The notes: generated by a model from the sequence alone, not told the origin. Positions 1-7,329 are shown, numbered from the stretch's first letter. The stretch: DNA of 17,090 nt from JAYWGN01 sp043778255 (GCA_043778255.1 JAYWGN010000053.1:1-17090); one strand, 5' to 3'. Program-made: numbers and translations.

Positions 1-1
1 A

Positions 2-235
2 GATGTAAAACCAAACCCAACCACTGGTACAGTTTACTTTAATGTATTAGGTACTAGTACCACCATTAATGTAAATGTGCTTGACCTTAGCGGCAAAACA
101 GTTATACGTAAGGGCTTAGTACAAACTACTAACTTTAGTGTAGATATGAGCAAACTAGCCAACGGCATGTATATATTACAAGCTATAGATGCTCAAACTG
201 GCGAAAAGGCTTTATTTAAAGTACTTAAAAACTAA
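2..235 (+). CDS. C-terminal end of a T9SS-secreted protein (partial)
   Basis: An open frame enters from the left edge and ends at TAA 233-235, giving 77 residues. They read as a type A T9SS sorting domain: an early PNPTTG motif, a central LDLSGK beta-strand motif, LANGMYILQ, and a short basic end (FKVLKN). In this family the domain directs export across the outer membrane by the type IX secretion system and is then removed or replaced by a lipopolysaccharide anchor. The catalytic or binding part lies outside the window, so its function cannot be told. A strong terminator follows 55 bases downstream. Confidence 0.9.
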   Translation, partial: DVKPNPTTGTVYFNVLGTSTTINVNVLDLSGKTVIRKGLVQTTNFSVDMSKLANGMYILQAIDAQTGEKALFKVLKN

Positions 236-289
236 GGTTATCTATTTTTTACCGCCTTTGGCGAAAAGTTGATTACCCAATTATATTCC

Positions 290-328
290 AAATCCCTTCT
301 TCATTAAATTGAGGAAGGGATTTTTTTT
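290..328 (+). terminator. Rho-independent terminator after the T9SS-cargo gene
   Basis: Arms 290-302 and 311-323 pair over 13 positions (one G-U), with an 8-base AT loop at 303-310. The right arm runs into eight T residues at 321-328. It lies 55 bases after the stop at 235 and fits a plus-strand intrinsic terminator. A-rich sequence on the left gives little T tract for the other strand. Confidence 0.85.
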
Positions 329-337
329 GTGTATTCA

Positions 338-461
338 TTTAGCCGTAGGCTAAATAAGTAAACATAGGTAATAAAAACCAATATAGCGAAGTAAAAAATG
401 TGTAATGTTTTTAAACTTTTTCAGGTATTTTTTTATAATTTTTTTGCCGTAGGCTAAATAA
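338..461. repeat. Direct repeat pair built on a GCC-GTA-GGC palindrome
   Basis: The 16-base string GCCGTAGGCTAAATAA occurs at 342-357 and again at 446-461. Each copy is centred on a GCC-GTA-GGC palindrome with T-rich left and A-rich right flanks. The first copy has perfect seven-base arms (338-344 and 348-354). The second has one mismatch just outside the GC core. They look like members of a dispersed family of very short intergenic palindromes. Confidence 0.6.
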
Positions 462-559
462 AAAAAAGTATAGTTGGCTTAAACATTTAGGCGAAGCCAA
501 AATGAGAATAACAAAAGGGTGAATATTATGTTACAATATTTAGTACAAAAATTTATTGT

Positions 560-567
560 TAACTTTA
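560..567 (+). promoter_or_regulatory. Possible -7 element of the amidase gene
   Basis: TAACTTTA matches the Bacteroidetes -7 consensus TAnnTTTG at seven of eight positions, 19 bases before the ATG at 587. No clear -33 TTG was found at the expected distance, so this is only a candidate. Confidence 0.3.
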
Positions 568-586
568 GCTATCAAAACTTTACATT

Positions 587-2323
587 ATGAAAAATATATT
601 TACCCTACTATTATGTATGCTTACCTTATTAGTGCAGGCACAAGTACAAAAAGGAGAGAGCAAATACAGTACATACACATTTGCCAATAACCAATATAAA
701 CCTAATGCAAATGGCAGAACTGTATATAGTAGGGTAGCAATTGGGCATGTAAACCCTAAGCCATTTATAGCATTTAGTTGCAGATGGAAAGATGTAACTG
801 CTACAAAAAATGTAAGAATAGCCGTACGATTTAGTACTGCCGATAATAAAAATGATGATGATGTTAACGGCTCTCCTAATTATATAACAATTAAAAAAGA
901 TGAGCACTTTGAAAATGAAAATGGTGAAAATGTAAGTGAATTGTTATTTACTGATAAAAAATATACACACTACGAATTGAAATTAATGGGCACTAGTAAT
1001 AGCGATGGTAAATTATTAGGGTCGTTAATGCTCAATTTTTTTAACCCCAATGGGGTAGCAAAGACAAATGAAATATTGGATAATAATATATTGCTAAATA
1101 ATATAAAACTACCTAATAATGGCAATGCCACAGTAACCAATGAAACTAGCAAACAGTTAAATACCGATGAAAATTTGCAACCAACAGCATGCCCCTGCCC
1201 TTTGCCTAACTATGTAACCCGTACACAATGGGGATGCCCACAGGGGCAAGGTTTGGCAGCAGGTGTAGGTACTAGCACTACTGTAACACACCTTATAGTA
1301 CACCATAGCGACGGTGCTAATACAAGTGCCGATTGGGGTGCTACTGTGCTAAGTATATGGAATTACCATGTAGGCACTAATGGGTGGAGCGATATTGGGT
1401 ACAATTGGTTAATAGCCCCTAATGGTGTACTGTACGAGGGTAGAGGCAGTAATAACTTACTGCAAAATGTAACTGGGGCACACTTTTGTGGCTTTAATGC
1501 TAATACAATGGGTACTTCTATGTTAGGCAATTATACTAGTAATACAGTAACCGACCCAGCCCGAAATACACTCATTAAAACCTTAGCTTGGAAAGCCTGC
1601 AATGCTGGTATACCTGTTATTGGTACTGCATTACATGCTTCATCGGGGTTAACGTTGAATAGAATAAGCGGCCATAGAGATGGCTGTGCTACTGACTGCC
1701 CAGGTACCCAATTTTACAATACATTCGGGCAATTACGACAACAAACAGATAGTGCTATTACAAGCTGTAATGCTGTGGCACCTTGTACAGCTTCACTTAA
1801 TATTGCAGCAACAGGTTGCCCTACAAATAATATTACATTTTCGCCCACTAGTGTGCAAAACGGTGGCACTACACCTACTTATACTTGGTACTTAAATAAT
1901 GTGTATGCCGCTGCTGGTAACACTTACACACTTACTAATGCTGTAAGTACCGATAAGGTGTATGCCCGTATGGTAAGTAATGCTGCATGTGCTACCACCG
2001 CCACTGTAAATAGTGATACCATACTACTGAGTTGCATTGTAACTACGGCAGTTGTACAGGTAGATGGTTTGCAGTATTGCAATGTATCGCCTAACCCTAA
2101 CAATGGCAGGTTTATAGTAAATATGCACTTAAATAAAGCTGTAAAAGTAGAGTATAAACTTTCTAGTATTGAGGGTAAACTTATTGCTGTAACCGATGCT
2201 AGTAAAGTAATAGGTACTGTACAAAAAACATTTAGCCACACTAACCTTGCTAATGGTATATACTTATTAGAAATATTATTTGATACCAAAAAAGTAACCT
2301 TTAAGTTAATTGTAAATAAGTAA
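587..2323 (+). CDS. T9SS-secreted N-acetylmuramoyl-L-alanine amidase (PGRP/Amidase_2 family)
   Basis: This 578-residue protein should cut the amide bond between muramic acid and L-alanine in peptidoglycan, outside the cell. Residues 1-19 are a signal peptide. Residues about 25-155 form a beta-rich domain I cannot name. Residues about 207-395 are the amidase domain. Aligned by motif to T7 lysozyme and PGRPs, the zinc ligands are H239 (VHHS), H363 (SGHRD) and C371 (DCPG), and the catalytic tyrosine is Y272 (IGYNW). T369 stands where T7 lysozyme has lysine, as in many PGRPs. Residues about 400-485 are Ig-like and Cys-containing, of the kind common in secreted Bacteroidetes proteins. Residues about 497-578 are a type A T9SS sorting domain (SPNPNNG, NLANGIYLLE, FKLIVNK). 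The gene stands alone. All active-site residues are present, so an active enzyme is expected. The target, own wall or a competitor's, is unknown. Confidence 0.92.
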   Translation: MKNIFTLLLCMLTLLVQAQVQKGESKYSTYTFANNQYKPNANGRTVYSRVAIGHVNPKPFIAFSCRWKDVTATKNVRIAVRFSTADNKNDDDVNGSPNYITIKKDEHFENENGENVSELLFTDKKYTHYELKLMGTSNSDGKLLGSLMLNFFNPNGVAKTNEILDNNILLNNIKLPNNGNATVTNETSKQLNTDENLQPTACPCPLPNYVTRTQWGCPQGQGLAAGVGTSTTVTHLIVHHSDGANTSADWGATVLSIWNYHVGTNGWSDIGYNWLIAPNGVLYEGRGSNNLLQNVTGAHFCGFNANTMGTSMLGNYTSNTVTDPARNTLIKTLAWKACNAGIPVIGTALHASSGLTLNRISGHRDGCATDCPGTQFYNTFGQLRQQTDSAITSCNAVAPCTASLNIAATGCPTNNITFSPTSVQNGGTTPTYTWYLNNVYAAAGNTYTLTNAVSTDKVYARMVSNAACATTATVNSDTILLSCIVTTAVVQVDGLQYCNVSPNPNNGRFIVNMHLNKAVKVEYKLSSIEGKLIAVTDASKVIGTVQKTFSHTNLANGIYLLEILFDTKKVTFKLIVNK

Positions 2324-2333
2324 TGCTAACTTA

Positions 2334-2364
2334 AATGTACTTTGAAGTGTATTGGGCTTTTTTT
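2334..2364 (+). terminator. Weak terminator after the amidase gene
   Basis: Arms 2334-2341 and 2346-2353 form eight pairs including two G-U, around a four-base loop (TTGA). GGGC and then seven T residues (2358-2364) follow. The stem is AU-rich and the tract is four bases away, so strength is doubtful. Its place, 10 bases past the stop at 2323, supports the call. Confidence 0.45.
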
Positions 2365-2501
2365 AACTATACAAATGTGAATTATGCAGCTAGGTAGCTT
2401 TGTGAAAGCCTGTACCAAGTAATGGGGTAAACTAAATGACCATATTAATGCTAAATGAGTAGCGTATATCAAATAACTTATAATTAAATAATGCCCTAAA
2501 C

Positions 2502-2974
2502 CTACTTAAACTTACTACTAACGTAAGTAATAAGTGTAGCCCACAAAAAAATATTAATGAGGTAGATAAGGAAAACCCAACCACCAAGTTTTAAACTTTC
2601 GGTTAAGTATGCAAATGGAAATGCCAAAACATTATACGTATTATACGCTAAGCCAACAAAAAAGTCATGCTTCATTAATTTGCCTTCTAAAGCTACAACT
2701 TTGCCAAACATGCCAAAAGCCCCTATTATAAAGCATACTAAGCTTATTTTTATAAATAATTTTTTATTAAAGGGTGTTACTTTTTTGGTTTCACTCCCAC
2801 TTAATTCATTCGGCTCCAGCTTTATTTTTTCAAAAAAGTTTCATTACGCTCTTCTAATATTTTTTCTATAGTTTGTAAATATTCTTCTTGGTAGTCACCT
2901 CTTTTATTGGTGTAAATTTCTAGTAATTCACTAGTATTTTTTAACTTTAAGGCTTTGTAAAAATTGGTATTCAT
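2502..2974 (-). pseudogene. Small membrane protein gene split by a frameshift
   Basis: Two adjoining minus-strand frames look like one gene. The first starts at ATG 2974-2972 and gives 50 residues, largely helical and charged (SELLEIYTNKRGDY, then YLQTIEKILEERN), ending at TAA 2824-2822. The second is open from 2840 to TAG 2504-2502 and has no ATG before 2711, yet the bases before that ATG still read as protein, including the first of two membrane helices (LFIKISLVCFIIGAFGMFG). The second helix is near the end (WVFLIYLINIFLWATLITYV). One extra T in the six-T run (plus-strand A 2832-2837) would join them into about 157 residues, with the junction reading ERNETFFEKIKLEPNEL. A true mutation, a sequencing error or slippage could explain this. 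An N-terminal soluble helical part followed by two membrane helices is a common layout for small uncharacterised Bacteroidetes proteins. No function is assigned. Confidence 0.7.
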
Positions 2975-3307
2975 AAATTTAGGTTTTATTTGCAAACCAA
3001 GTAAAATTGTAAATAAAATTATAACCTACTAGGGCAATTGGTTATTGCTGCTGGCCTTATATAGTAGCCATATAGCTGTACAAGTATTGCTTAATATCTA
3101 TTTGCACATTATAACATGTTAATGCACTTTTTTTCAAATTATTTATTGAAGAGTATATACCCACCTATGTGCCAAAATGAGAGTACTAATAAATCAAATG
3201 CAACCCATAATTAATTAAAACTCACCTTAAATACCATACTCCAAATAAAAAATGCTTTGTAAATTAATACAAAGCATTTTTTTATAGTATAGTGAAAATA
3301 TTATAAA
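2975..3307. other. Intergenic region between the RRM gene and the split membrane gene
   Basis: Apart from the terminator at 3247-3283, I see no gene, strong repeat or good promoter match in this stretch. It must hold the promoter of the minus-strand gene starting at 2974 if that gene is transcribed on its own. Confidence 0.5.
3247..3283 (-). terminator. Bidirectional-looking terminator after the RRM gene
   Basis: Arms 3247-3261 and 3268-3282 pair perfectly over 15 positions with a six-base loop (AATTAA). The GC-containing core is TGCTTTGTA/TACAAAGCA, flanked by A6 on the left and T7 on the right, so either strand ends in a U tract. It lies 25 bases after the minus-strand stop at 3308, so its main job is probably to end the RRM transcript. 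Confidence 0.85.
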
Positions 3308-3739
3308 TTAATATCTGCTTCCACCACCACCACCGTATCCGCCGCCGCCACGGTTTCCACCGCCGCCACCACCGTAACCGCCACCGCCACGGTTTCCACC
3401 GCCGCCGCCGCCGTAACCACCGCCACCACTAGGGCGACCACCACCGTATCCACCGCCACCAGGACGACTACCACCACGGCTTCCGCCGTCGCTTTCACGA
3501 GGTTGTGATTCGTTTACGATAATACTTCTTCCACCAATTTCAGTTTGGTGTAAGGCAGCTATTGCAGCTTTAGCTTCTTCGTCGTTAGCCATTTCTACAA
3601 AGCCAAATCCTTTGCTTCTGTTACCTTTAAATTTGTCAGTAACAATTTTTGCTGATGTTATTTCACCATGAGATGAAAATAAATCTTGTAAATCCTGATC
3701 GGTCATTTCCCAGTTCAGGTTGCCTACGTAAATGTTCAT
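3308..3739 (-). CDS. Glycine-rich RRM RNA-binding protein
   Basis: This 143-residue cytoplasmic protein has one RNA recognition motif and a glycine-rich tail. RNP2 is IYVGNL (residues 3-8) and RNP1 is KGFGFVEM (residues 43-50), with the usual aromatic residues at the RNA-facing positions. After about residue 80 the chain becomes Gly/Tyr/Arg/Asn-rich, with a 13-residue unit repeated (GGGGYGGGGGGNR twice, then a variant ending SRY). Bacteroidetes and cyanobacteria carry such proteins as abundant single-stranded RNA binders, often linked to cold or post-transcriptional control. The target RNAs are unknown. It sits downstream of lpxD with a 207-base gap and its own terminator, so it is likely transcribed separately. 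The tail makes a GC-rich patch in AT-rich surroundings. Confidence 0.95.
   Translation of the reverse strand: MNIYVGNLNWEMTDQDLQDLFSSHGEITSAKIVTDKFKGNRSKGFGFVEMANDEEAKAAIAALHQTEIGGRSIIVNESQPRESDGGSRGGSRPGGGGYGGGRPSGGGGYGGGGGGNRGGGGYGGGGGGNRGGGGYGGGGGSRY
3351..3428 (-). repeat. 39-bp tandem repeat inside the RRM gene tail
   Basis: The string CGGTTTCCACCGCCGCC starts at 3351 and again at 3390, a 39-base period equal to 13 codons. The two units differ at a few third-codon positions (GCC/ACC) and are followed by a partial third. Each encodes Gly-rich sequence with one Tyr and one Asn-Arg. Such arrays can gain or lose units. Confidence 0.8.
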
Positions 3740-3946
3740 TTTTGTAATTTTTTAAATGATTTGAAAATAATGAACTAATAAAGTAATTAGATAGCCTGAA
3801 AACAAGGATTGTACCAGAACCTATAACCTTAAAAAATCATTAAACCGATGTAAAAGTAAACAATTAAATTGTAAACTAACAAATTTATTTGTGTGCAAAT
3901 GCATTTTACCCTATAACCTATTACAGTTCAACCAATTATACTAGTA
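3740..3946. other. Gap between lpxD and the RRM gene
   Basis: This 207-base non-coding gap holds the candidate -7 element at 3880-3887. The motif CCTATAACCT appears near 3818-3830 and a close variant near 3909-3919. I see no clear terminator for lpxD and no gene. Confidence 0.45.
3880..3887 (-). promoter_or_regulatory. Possible -7 element of the RRM gene
   Basis: On the minus strand this reads TAAATTTG, a full match to the Bacteroidetes -7 consensus TAnnTTTG. It would give a 5' leader of about 130 bases before the ATG at 3739. A -33 TTG at the usual 17-23 base distance is not seen. Chance is possible in such AT-rich DNA. Confidence 0.35.
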
Positions 3947-4993
3947 TTACTTTTGTGTTAACAAGCCTAATTCGGCTTCTATTGCTTTTAAGCGCCTTTC
4001 CAACTCGGGTAATTGACGTATCATTATGAGTCTTTTCTGCTCCGTCATAAAGTCTACGGCTGGGTTGCCATTTAGGGCTGTATTTTCTTTCTTAATGGTT
4101 TTAGTTACACCTGCTCTTCCATTTATTTTGGTGCCATTACCTATGGTCAAATGCCCTGCTATACCAGCTTGTCCGCCAATTACAATATTGCTACCTAGCT
4201 TGGTGCTACCACTTATACCAACTTGTGCTGCTATTACTGTTTTAGTGCCAATTTCTACATTATGGGCTATTTGTATTAGGTTGTCTAGTTTTGCTCCTTC
4301 ACGTATTATAGTGCTACCAATTGTGGCTCTATCAATAGCGCAATTTGCCCCAATTTCTACATAGTTTTCAATTATTACATTGCCTATTTGTGGTACTTTT
4401 TTATAGCTTCCATCTGTTTGTGGTGCAAACCCAAATCCATCGCTACCAATTATAGTACCGCTATGTATAGTTACATGGTTGCCCACTACACAGTCATTAT
4501 ATATTTTCACTCCAGCATTTATGGTAGTGTTATCGCCTACGGTTACATTGTTTCCTACAAAGCTTTGTGGGTATATTTTTGTATCATTTCCAATAGTAGC
4601 ATTTTTGCCTATATAGGCAAATGCACCAACATATACATTGTTGCCTAAGGTGGCAGTTGGGTCTATATAGCTTGGTTGCTCTATACCTACTACCTGCTCC
4701 ATTTGCATTTTTTGGTAATAGCTCAATAATGTAGCAAATGCTGTGTAGGCATCGGTTACAGCAATTATTGTTGCATTAATCGGTTGCTTTAATATGTAAT
4801 CGTTATTTAATATTACTATACTTGCTTTGGTAGTATATAAGTACTCTTCGTATTTAGGATTGGCCAAAAAAGTGAGCTGCCCGTCGGTTGCCTCTTCTAT
4901 TTTACCGAAAGTGGTTACACTACTATTTGCATTGCCTATTATAGTGCCATTTAATAAAGTGGCTATTTGAGTTGCAGTAAATTGCATAGTCAA
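3947..4993 (-). CDS. lpxD: UDP-3-O-(3-hydroxyacyl)glucosamine N-acyltransferase LpxD
   Basis: LpxD adds the second 3-hydroxyacyl chain, from acyl-ACP, to UDP-3-O-acylglucosamine in lipid A synthesis, in the cytoplasm. The protein has 348 residues, normal for the family. Residues 1-100 are the N-terminal uridine-binding domain. Residues about 105-300 are hexapeptide repeats of a left-handed beta-helix (IGKNATIG, VGNNVTVG, IGSDGFGFA). The C-terminal helix (residues 315-345) is Arg/Glu-rich. The catalytic histidine is H244 in IAHNVEIG, matching E. coli H239. The start is ATG 4993; the in-frame ATG two codons later is equally possible. It follows the HD phosphohydrolase gene with a 54-base gap on the same strand, a pairing common in Bacteroidetes. 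The usual next genes, the lpxC-fabZ fusion and lpxA, are missing here. Confidence 0.97.
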   Translation of the reverse strand: MTMQFTATQIATLLNGTIIGNANSSVTTFGKIEEATDGQLTFLANPKYEEYLYTTKASIVILNNDYILKQPINATIIAVTDAYTAFATLLSYYQKMQMEQVVGIEQPSYIDPTATLGNNVYVGAFAYIGKNATIGNDTKIYPQSFVGNNVTVGDNTTINAGVKIYNDCVVGNHVTIHSGTIIGSDGFGFAPQTDGSYKKVPQIGNVIIENYVEIGANCAIDRATIGSTIIREGAKLDNLIQIAHNVEIGTKTVIAAQVGISGSTKLGSNIVIGGQAGIAGHLTIGNGTKINGRAGVTKTIKKENTALNGNPAVDFMTEQKRLIMIRQLPELERRLKAIEAELGLLTQK

Positions 4994-5047
4994 GTATTTT
5001 ATATTATTTATCTTTTTTTGTATACAAAAAAAATTAAACTGCAGTTA

Positions 5048-6244
5048 TTAATTGGTGATATAACAAATATAATATTTCTGCTCGGCTATTGCCAAATTAT
5101 TATGAACCAAAGCATTGTCCACCTCCGATATATCCTTTACCACACCGCTTTTAAAAAGTATGTTAATTTTTTCGTCGGCAGTTTTGTATAAGCTATTGGT
5201 AACCGAACCTGTAAATATATAATAGTGCAAATCACTATCAGCTATACAATATTGTGTAGCAATAGTTTGTTGTTGGGTTAATAATAGTTGTGTAATTGCA
5301 GCTTCGGTATTGTATTGTATTTTATATAATTGGCGGTTAATAATACGAGTGCATAGGTTACTTAATATAGGGTCGCTATGTTGCATCCAACCTTTTAGGG
5401 AGCTGAGTATATCATAATCGTCGAGCAAACAAAAGTCGTGTAGTGGGTACTGTTGGCTATCGCCCAAATGCTTATGCTCAAATAGTTTGCTCAGGTTATT
5501 GCTTTGTGGTATAGCGCCTATTTGTTTGGCTCTTTGTATTGCTTTTTGCAACATTTGCTCGGCTGCCACTACAGTTTTGTGTAAGTATACTTGCCAGTAC
5601 ATAAGCCTCCTTGCTATCAAAAATTTTTCGATACTAAATATTGCTTTTTCCTCCACCATCAACTCACCGTTATGTACAGTTATCATTTTTAATATACGGT
5701 CATAAGCCACTGCACCTTCACTTACACCACTATAAAAACTATCTCGGGTTAGGTAATCCATTCTATCAACATCAAGCTGACCACTTACCAATTGATGCAG
5801 ATATTTTTTGGGATATACATTGGTAAATATATCAATTGCTATTTGCAATGCTCCACCAAATTCGGTATTCAATTGGTGCATTATAGCTAACGAAAGGCTT
5901 TCGTGGTGTACATCATGCACTATCATACCCTCCAATGCATGTGAGTAGGGGCCATGCCCAATGTCGTGTAATAGTATGGCTATTTTAGCACCTACTTCTT
6001 CTTGGGGTGTAATGTCAATTTGCTTTTGCTTAAGTTCAAATAATGCATACCGCATTAAGTGGTAAGCACCCAAACTGTGGTGTAGCCTTGTATGTACCGC
6101 ACCTGGGTACACTAATTGGGCCAATGCCATTTGGTGTATTCGCCTTAGGCGTTGGTACCAAGGGTGGTTTATAAGGTCGTATATAAGTTGGTTGTCAATT
6201 GTAATAAAGCCATACACAGGGTCGTTTATAATTTTCCTTTTCAT
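5048..6244 (-). CDS. HD-domain phosphohydrolase (COG1078 type)
   Basis: The 398-residue protein belongs to the SAMHD1/dNTPase-like HD superfamily. The metal-binding set is complete: H56 in RLHHSLG, H93-D94 in LLHDIGHGPYSH and D160 in LDVDRMDYLTRD. H97 and H102 follow in the same helix. The first 45 residues (INDPVYGFI, then LRRIHQMA) are the typical opening of this family. Likely substrates are nucleoside triphosphates or other phosphoesters, but none has been fixed for the Bacteroidetes members. Residues about 200-398 form the less conserved C-terminal part. The gene lies just upstream of lpxD on the same strand and is probably cotranscribed. Such linkage is common in Bacteroidetes, but a link to lipid A synthesis remains inference. 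Confidence 0.92.
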   Translation of the reverse strand: MKRKIINDPVYGFITIDNQLIYDLINHPWYQRLRRIHQMALAQLVYPGAVHTRLHHSLGAYHLMRYALFELKQKQIDITPQEEVGAKIAILLHDIGHGPYSHALEGMIVHDVHHESLSLAIMHQLNTEFGGALQIAIDIFTNVYPKKYLHQLVSGQLDVDRMDYLTRDSFYSGVSEGAVAYDRILKMITVHNGELMVEEKAIFSIEKFLIARRLMYWQVYLHKTVVAAEQMLQKAIQRAKQIGAIPQSNNLSKLFEHKHLGDSQQYPLHDFCLLDDYDILSSLKGWMQHSDPILSNLCTRIINRQLYKIQYNTEAAITQLLLTQQQTIATQYCIADSDLHYYIFTGSVTNSLYKTADEKINILFKSGVVKDISEVDNALVHNNLAIAEQKYYICYITN

Positions 6245-6461
6245 TAGTGTGTAAAATTAGGAAATTAAATGATTGCCTATAATTTATACCGAAATGATAA
6301 ACAATAAAGTCCAATTGCGGCTTCGCCATATTGTACTACCTGCCTGCCGGCAGGCATTTGATGTTAATTAAGTAAAATACTTTTGAACTAAATACCATTT
6401 CACAATGCTATTACAAAATACAATAAATAAATATTTCGAAATTAATAATGATAATTTTCAA
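6245..6461. other. Gap between the HIT gene and the HD gene, with palindromes
   Basis: These 217 bases lie between two minus-strand genes. They contain GGC-TTC-GCC at 6319-6327 and a perfect 16-base palindrome at 6341-6356. No strong match to the -7 consensus was found. A seven-of-eight match, TAATTTTA on the minus strand, lies at 6252-6259, probably too close to the ATG at 6244 to serve alone. Confidence 0.5.
6341..6356. repeat. Perfect 16-bp GC-rich palindrome
   Basis: TGCCTGCCGGCAGGCA is its own reverse complement and stands out from AT-rich surroundings between the HIT and HD genes. Palindromes of this kind are often dispersed in Bacteroidetes intergenic DNA. No T tract follows on either strand, so it is a poor intrinsic terminator. 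It could also be a protein-binding site. Confidence 0.7.
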
Positions 6462-6851
6462 TTACAAATGCTCTAGTATAAGCTTTTGCATAGCAGCTAA
6501 TTGCAATGGTTCTACTTTAAGTTTTGGTCGGGTAAAGTTAAGGTCGTTGGCAGTGGTTATAGGCACTAAGTGTAAGTGTGCATGAGGTACTTCCAATCCT
6601 ATGGTGGCTATGCCTATACGGTTGCAAACAATACATTTTTTTTGGGCTAGGGCTATTGGTTTTGCAAATTGCAAAATGGACGTTAATAGACCATCACTTA
6701 ATTCAAAAAAAATATCAACTTCTACTTTAGGTACTACCAATATATGCCCTATTACAATTGGATTAATATCTAAAAATGCAATAAAATTTTCGTCCTCCAT
6801 TATTTTATAACAAGGTATAGTGCCGTTAATAATGTTGGTAAATACACTCAT
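6462..6851 (-). CDS. HIT (histidine triad) family nucleotide hydrolase
   Basis: This 129-residue protein has the HIT signature H90-A-H92-L-H94-L-V in EVPHAHLHLVPI, with H92 as the expected nucleophile. Upstream motifs also fit: FLDINPIVIGHILVVPK at residues 26-42 and CNRIG at 76-80. Members of the Hint branch remove amines or other groups from purine nucleoside 5'-phosphoramidates or adenylates in the cytoplasm. Its physiological substrate here is unknown. The ATG at 6851 is only four bases past the greA stop codon, so the two genes are surely cotranscribed and may be translationally coupled. This greA-HIT order is common in Bacteroidetes. Confidence 0.95.
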   Translation of the reverse strand: MSVFTNIINGTIPCYKIMEDENFIAFLDINPIVIGHILVVPKVEVDIFFELSDGLLTSILQFAKPIALAQKKCIVCNRIGIATIGLEVPHAHLHLVPITTANDLNFTRPKLKVEPLQLAAMQKLILEHL

Positions 6852-6855
6852 TAAA

Positions 6856-7329
6856 TTAAGCCGTTATTTTGTTTATTTTAAATTGTAGTGTACCTGCTGG
6901 TACTTGTATTTCGGCAATTTCGCCTACTTTTTTGCCAAGCAATCCTTTACCAATGGGCGATGATATAGATATTTTGCCCAACTTAAGGTCAGCTTCACTT
7001 TCCGATACTAATTTGTATGTAACCTGTTTTTTAAGTTTTAGGTTAGTTACCGTTACATTGGTTAGTATACTGGCTTTGCTAATATCAATATCACTTTCAT
7101 CAATTATACGGGAGTTGGTTACAGCATCTTCAAGGTGTTTCATTTTAGCTTCAAGCATTCCTTGGGCTTCTTTTGCAGCATCGTACTCAGCATTTTCTTT
7201 AAGGTCACCTTTTTCTCTTGCTTCGGCTATGGCACGGCTAGCAGCTGGCCTATCTACACTCAGCAAATGGTGAAGTTCAGCTTTCATTTTGTCAAATGTA
7301 TCTTTAGTAACGTAGTTAATGGCACTCAT
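6856..7329 (-). CDS. greA: Transcription elongation factor GreA
   Basis: GreA enters the secondary channel of RNA polymerase and triggers cleavage of backtracked RNA, which rescues stalled complexes. The 157-residue length is standard. Residues 1-76 form the coiled-coil hairpin, whose tip (EKGDLKENAEYDAAKE, residues 39-54) carries the acidic D42 and E45 that position the catalytic metal. Residues about 80-157 form the FKBP-like C-terminal domain, with SISSPIGKGLLGKKVGE as the most typical stretch. The gene heads the greA-HIT unit. Its leader contains a terminator-like hairpin (7356-7396) downstream of a good -7 element (7408-7415), so expression may be attenuated. Confidence 0.97.
   Translation of the reverse strand: MSAINYVTKDTFDKMKAELHHLLSVDRPAASRAIAEAREKGDLKENAEYDAAKEAQGMLEAKMKHLEDAVTNSRIIDESDIDISKASILTNVTVTNLKLKKQVTYKLVSESEADLKLGKISISSPIGKGLLGKKVGEIAEIQVPAGTLQFKINKITA

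Larger units (their letters stand above)
236..586. other. Intergenic region with terminator and short GC-rich palindromes
   Basis: No gene is seen in these 351 bases. They hold the terminator at 290-328 and four tiny hairpin-like palindromes with GC arms and three-base centres: 253-263 (CGCC-TTT-GGCG), 338-354 (TTTAGCC-GTA-GGCTAAA), 446-454 (GCC-GTA-GGC) and 490-498 (GGC-GAA-GCC). The 16 bases starting at 342 recur exactly from 446. The last part, about 550-586, should hold the promoter of the amidase gene. Confidence 0.7.

Noticed and set aside
528..590. A 20-codon frame overlapping the amidase start by ATGA, as a possible leader peptide
   Set aside because: The candidate -7 element lies inside it, so it would probably not be transcribed in full. 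The sequence shows no control-peptide pattern, and short frames are expected by chance in such DNA.
3301..3498. Val/Ala-rich minus-strand frame overlapping the RRM gene tail
   Set aside because: It is a shadow of the glycine codon repeats in another frame, and the RRM frame has full domain support.
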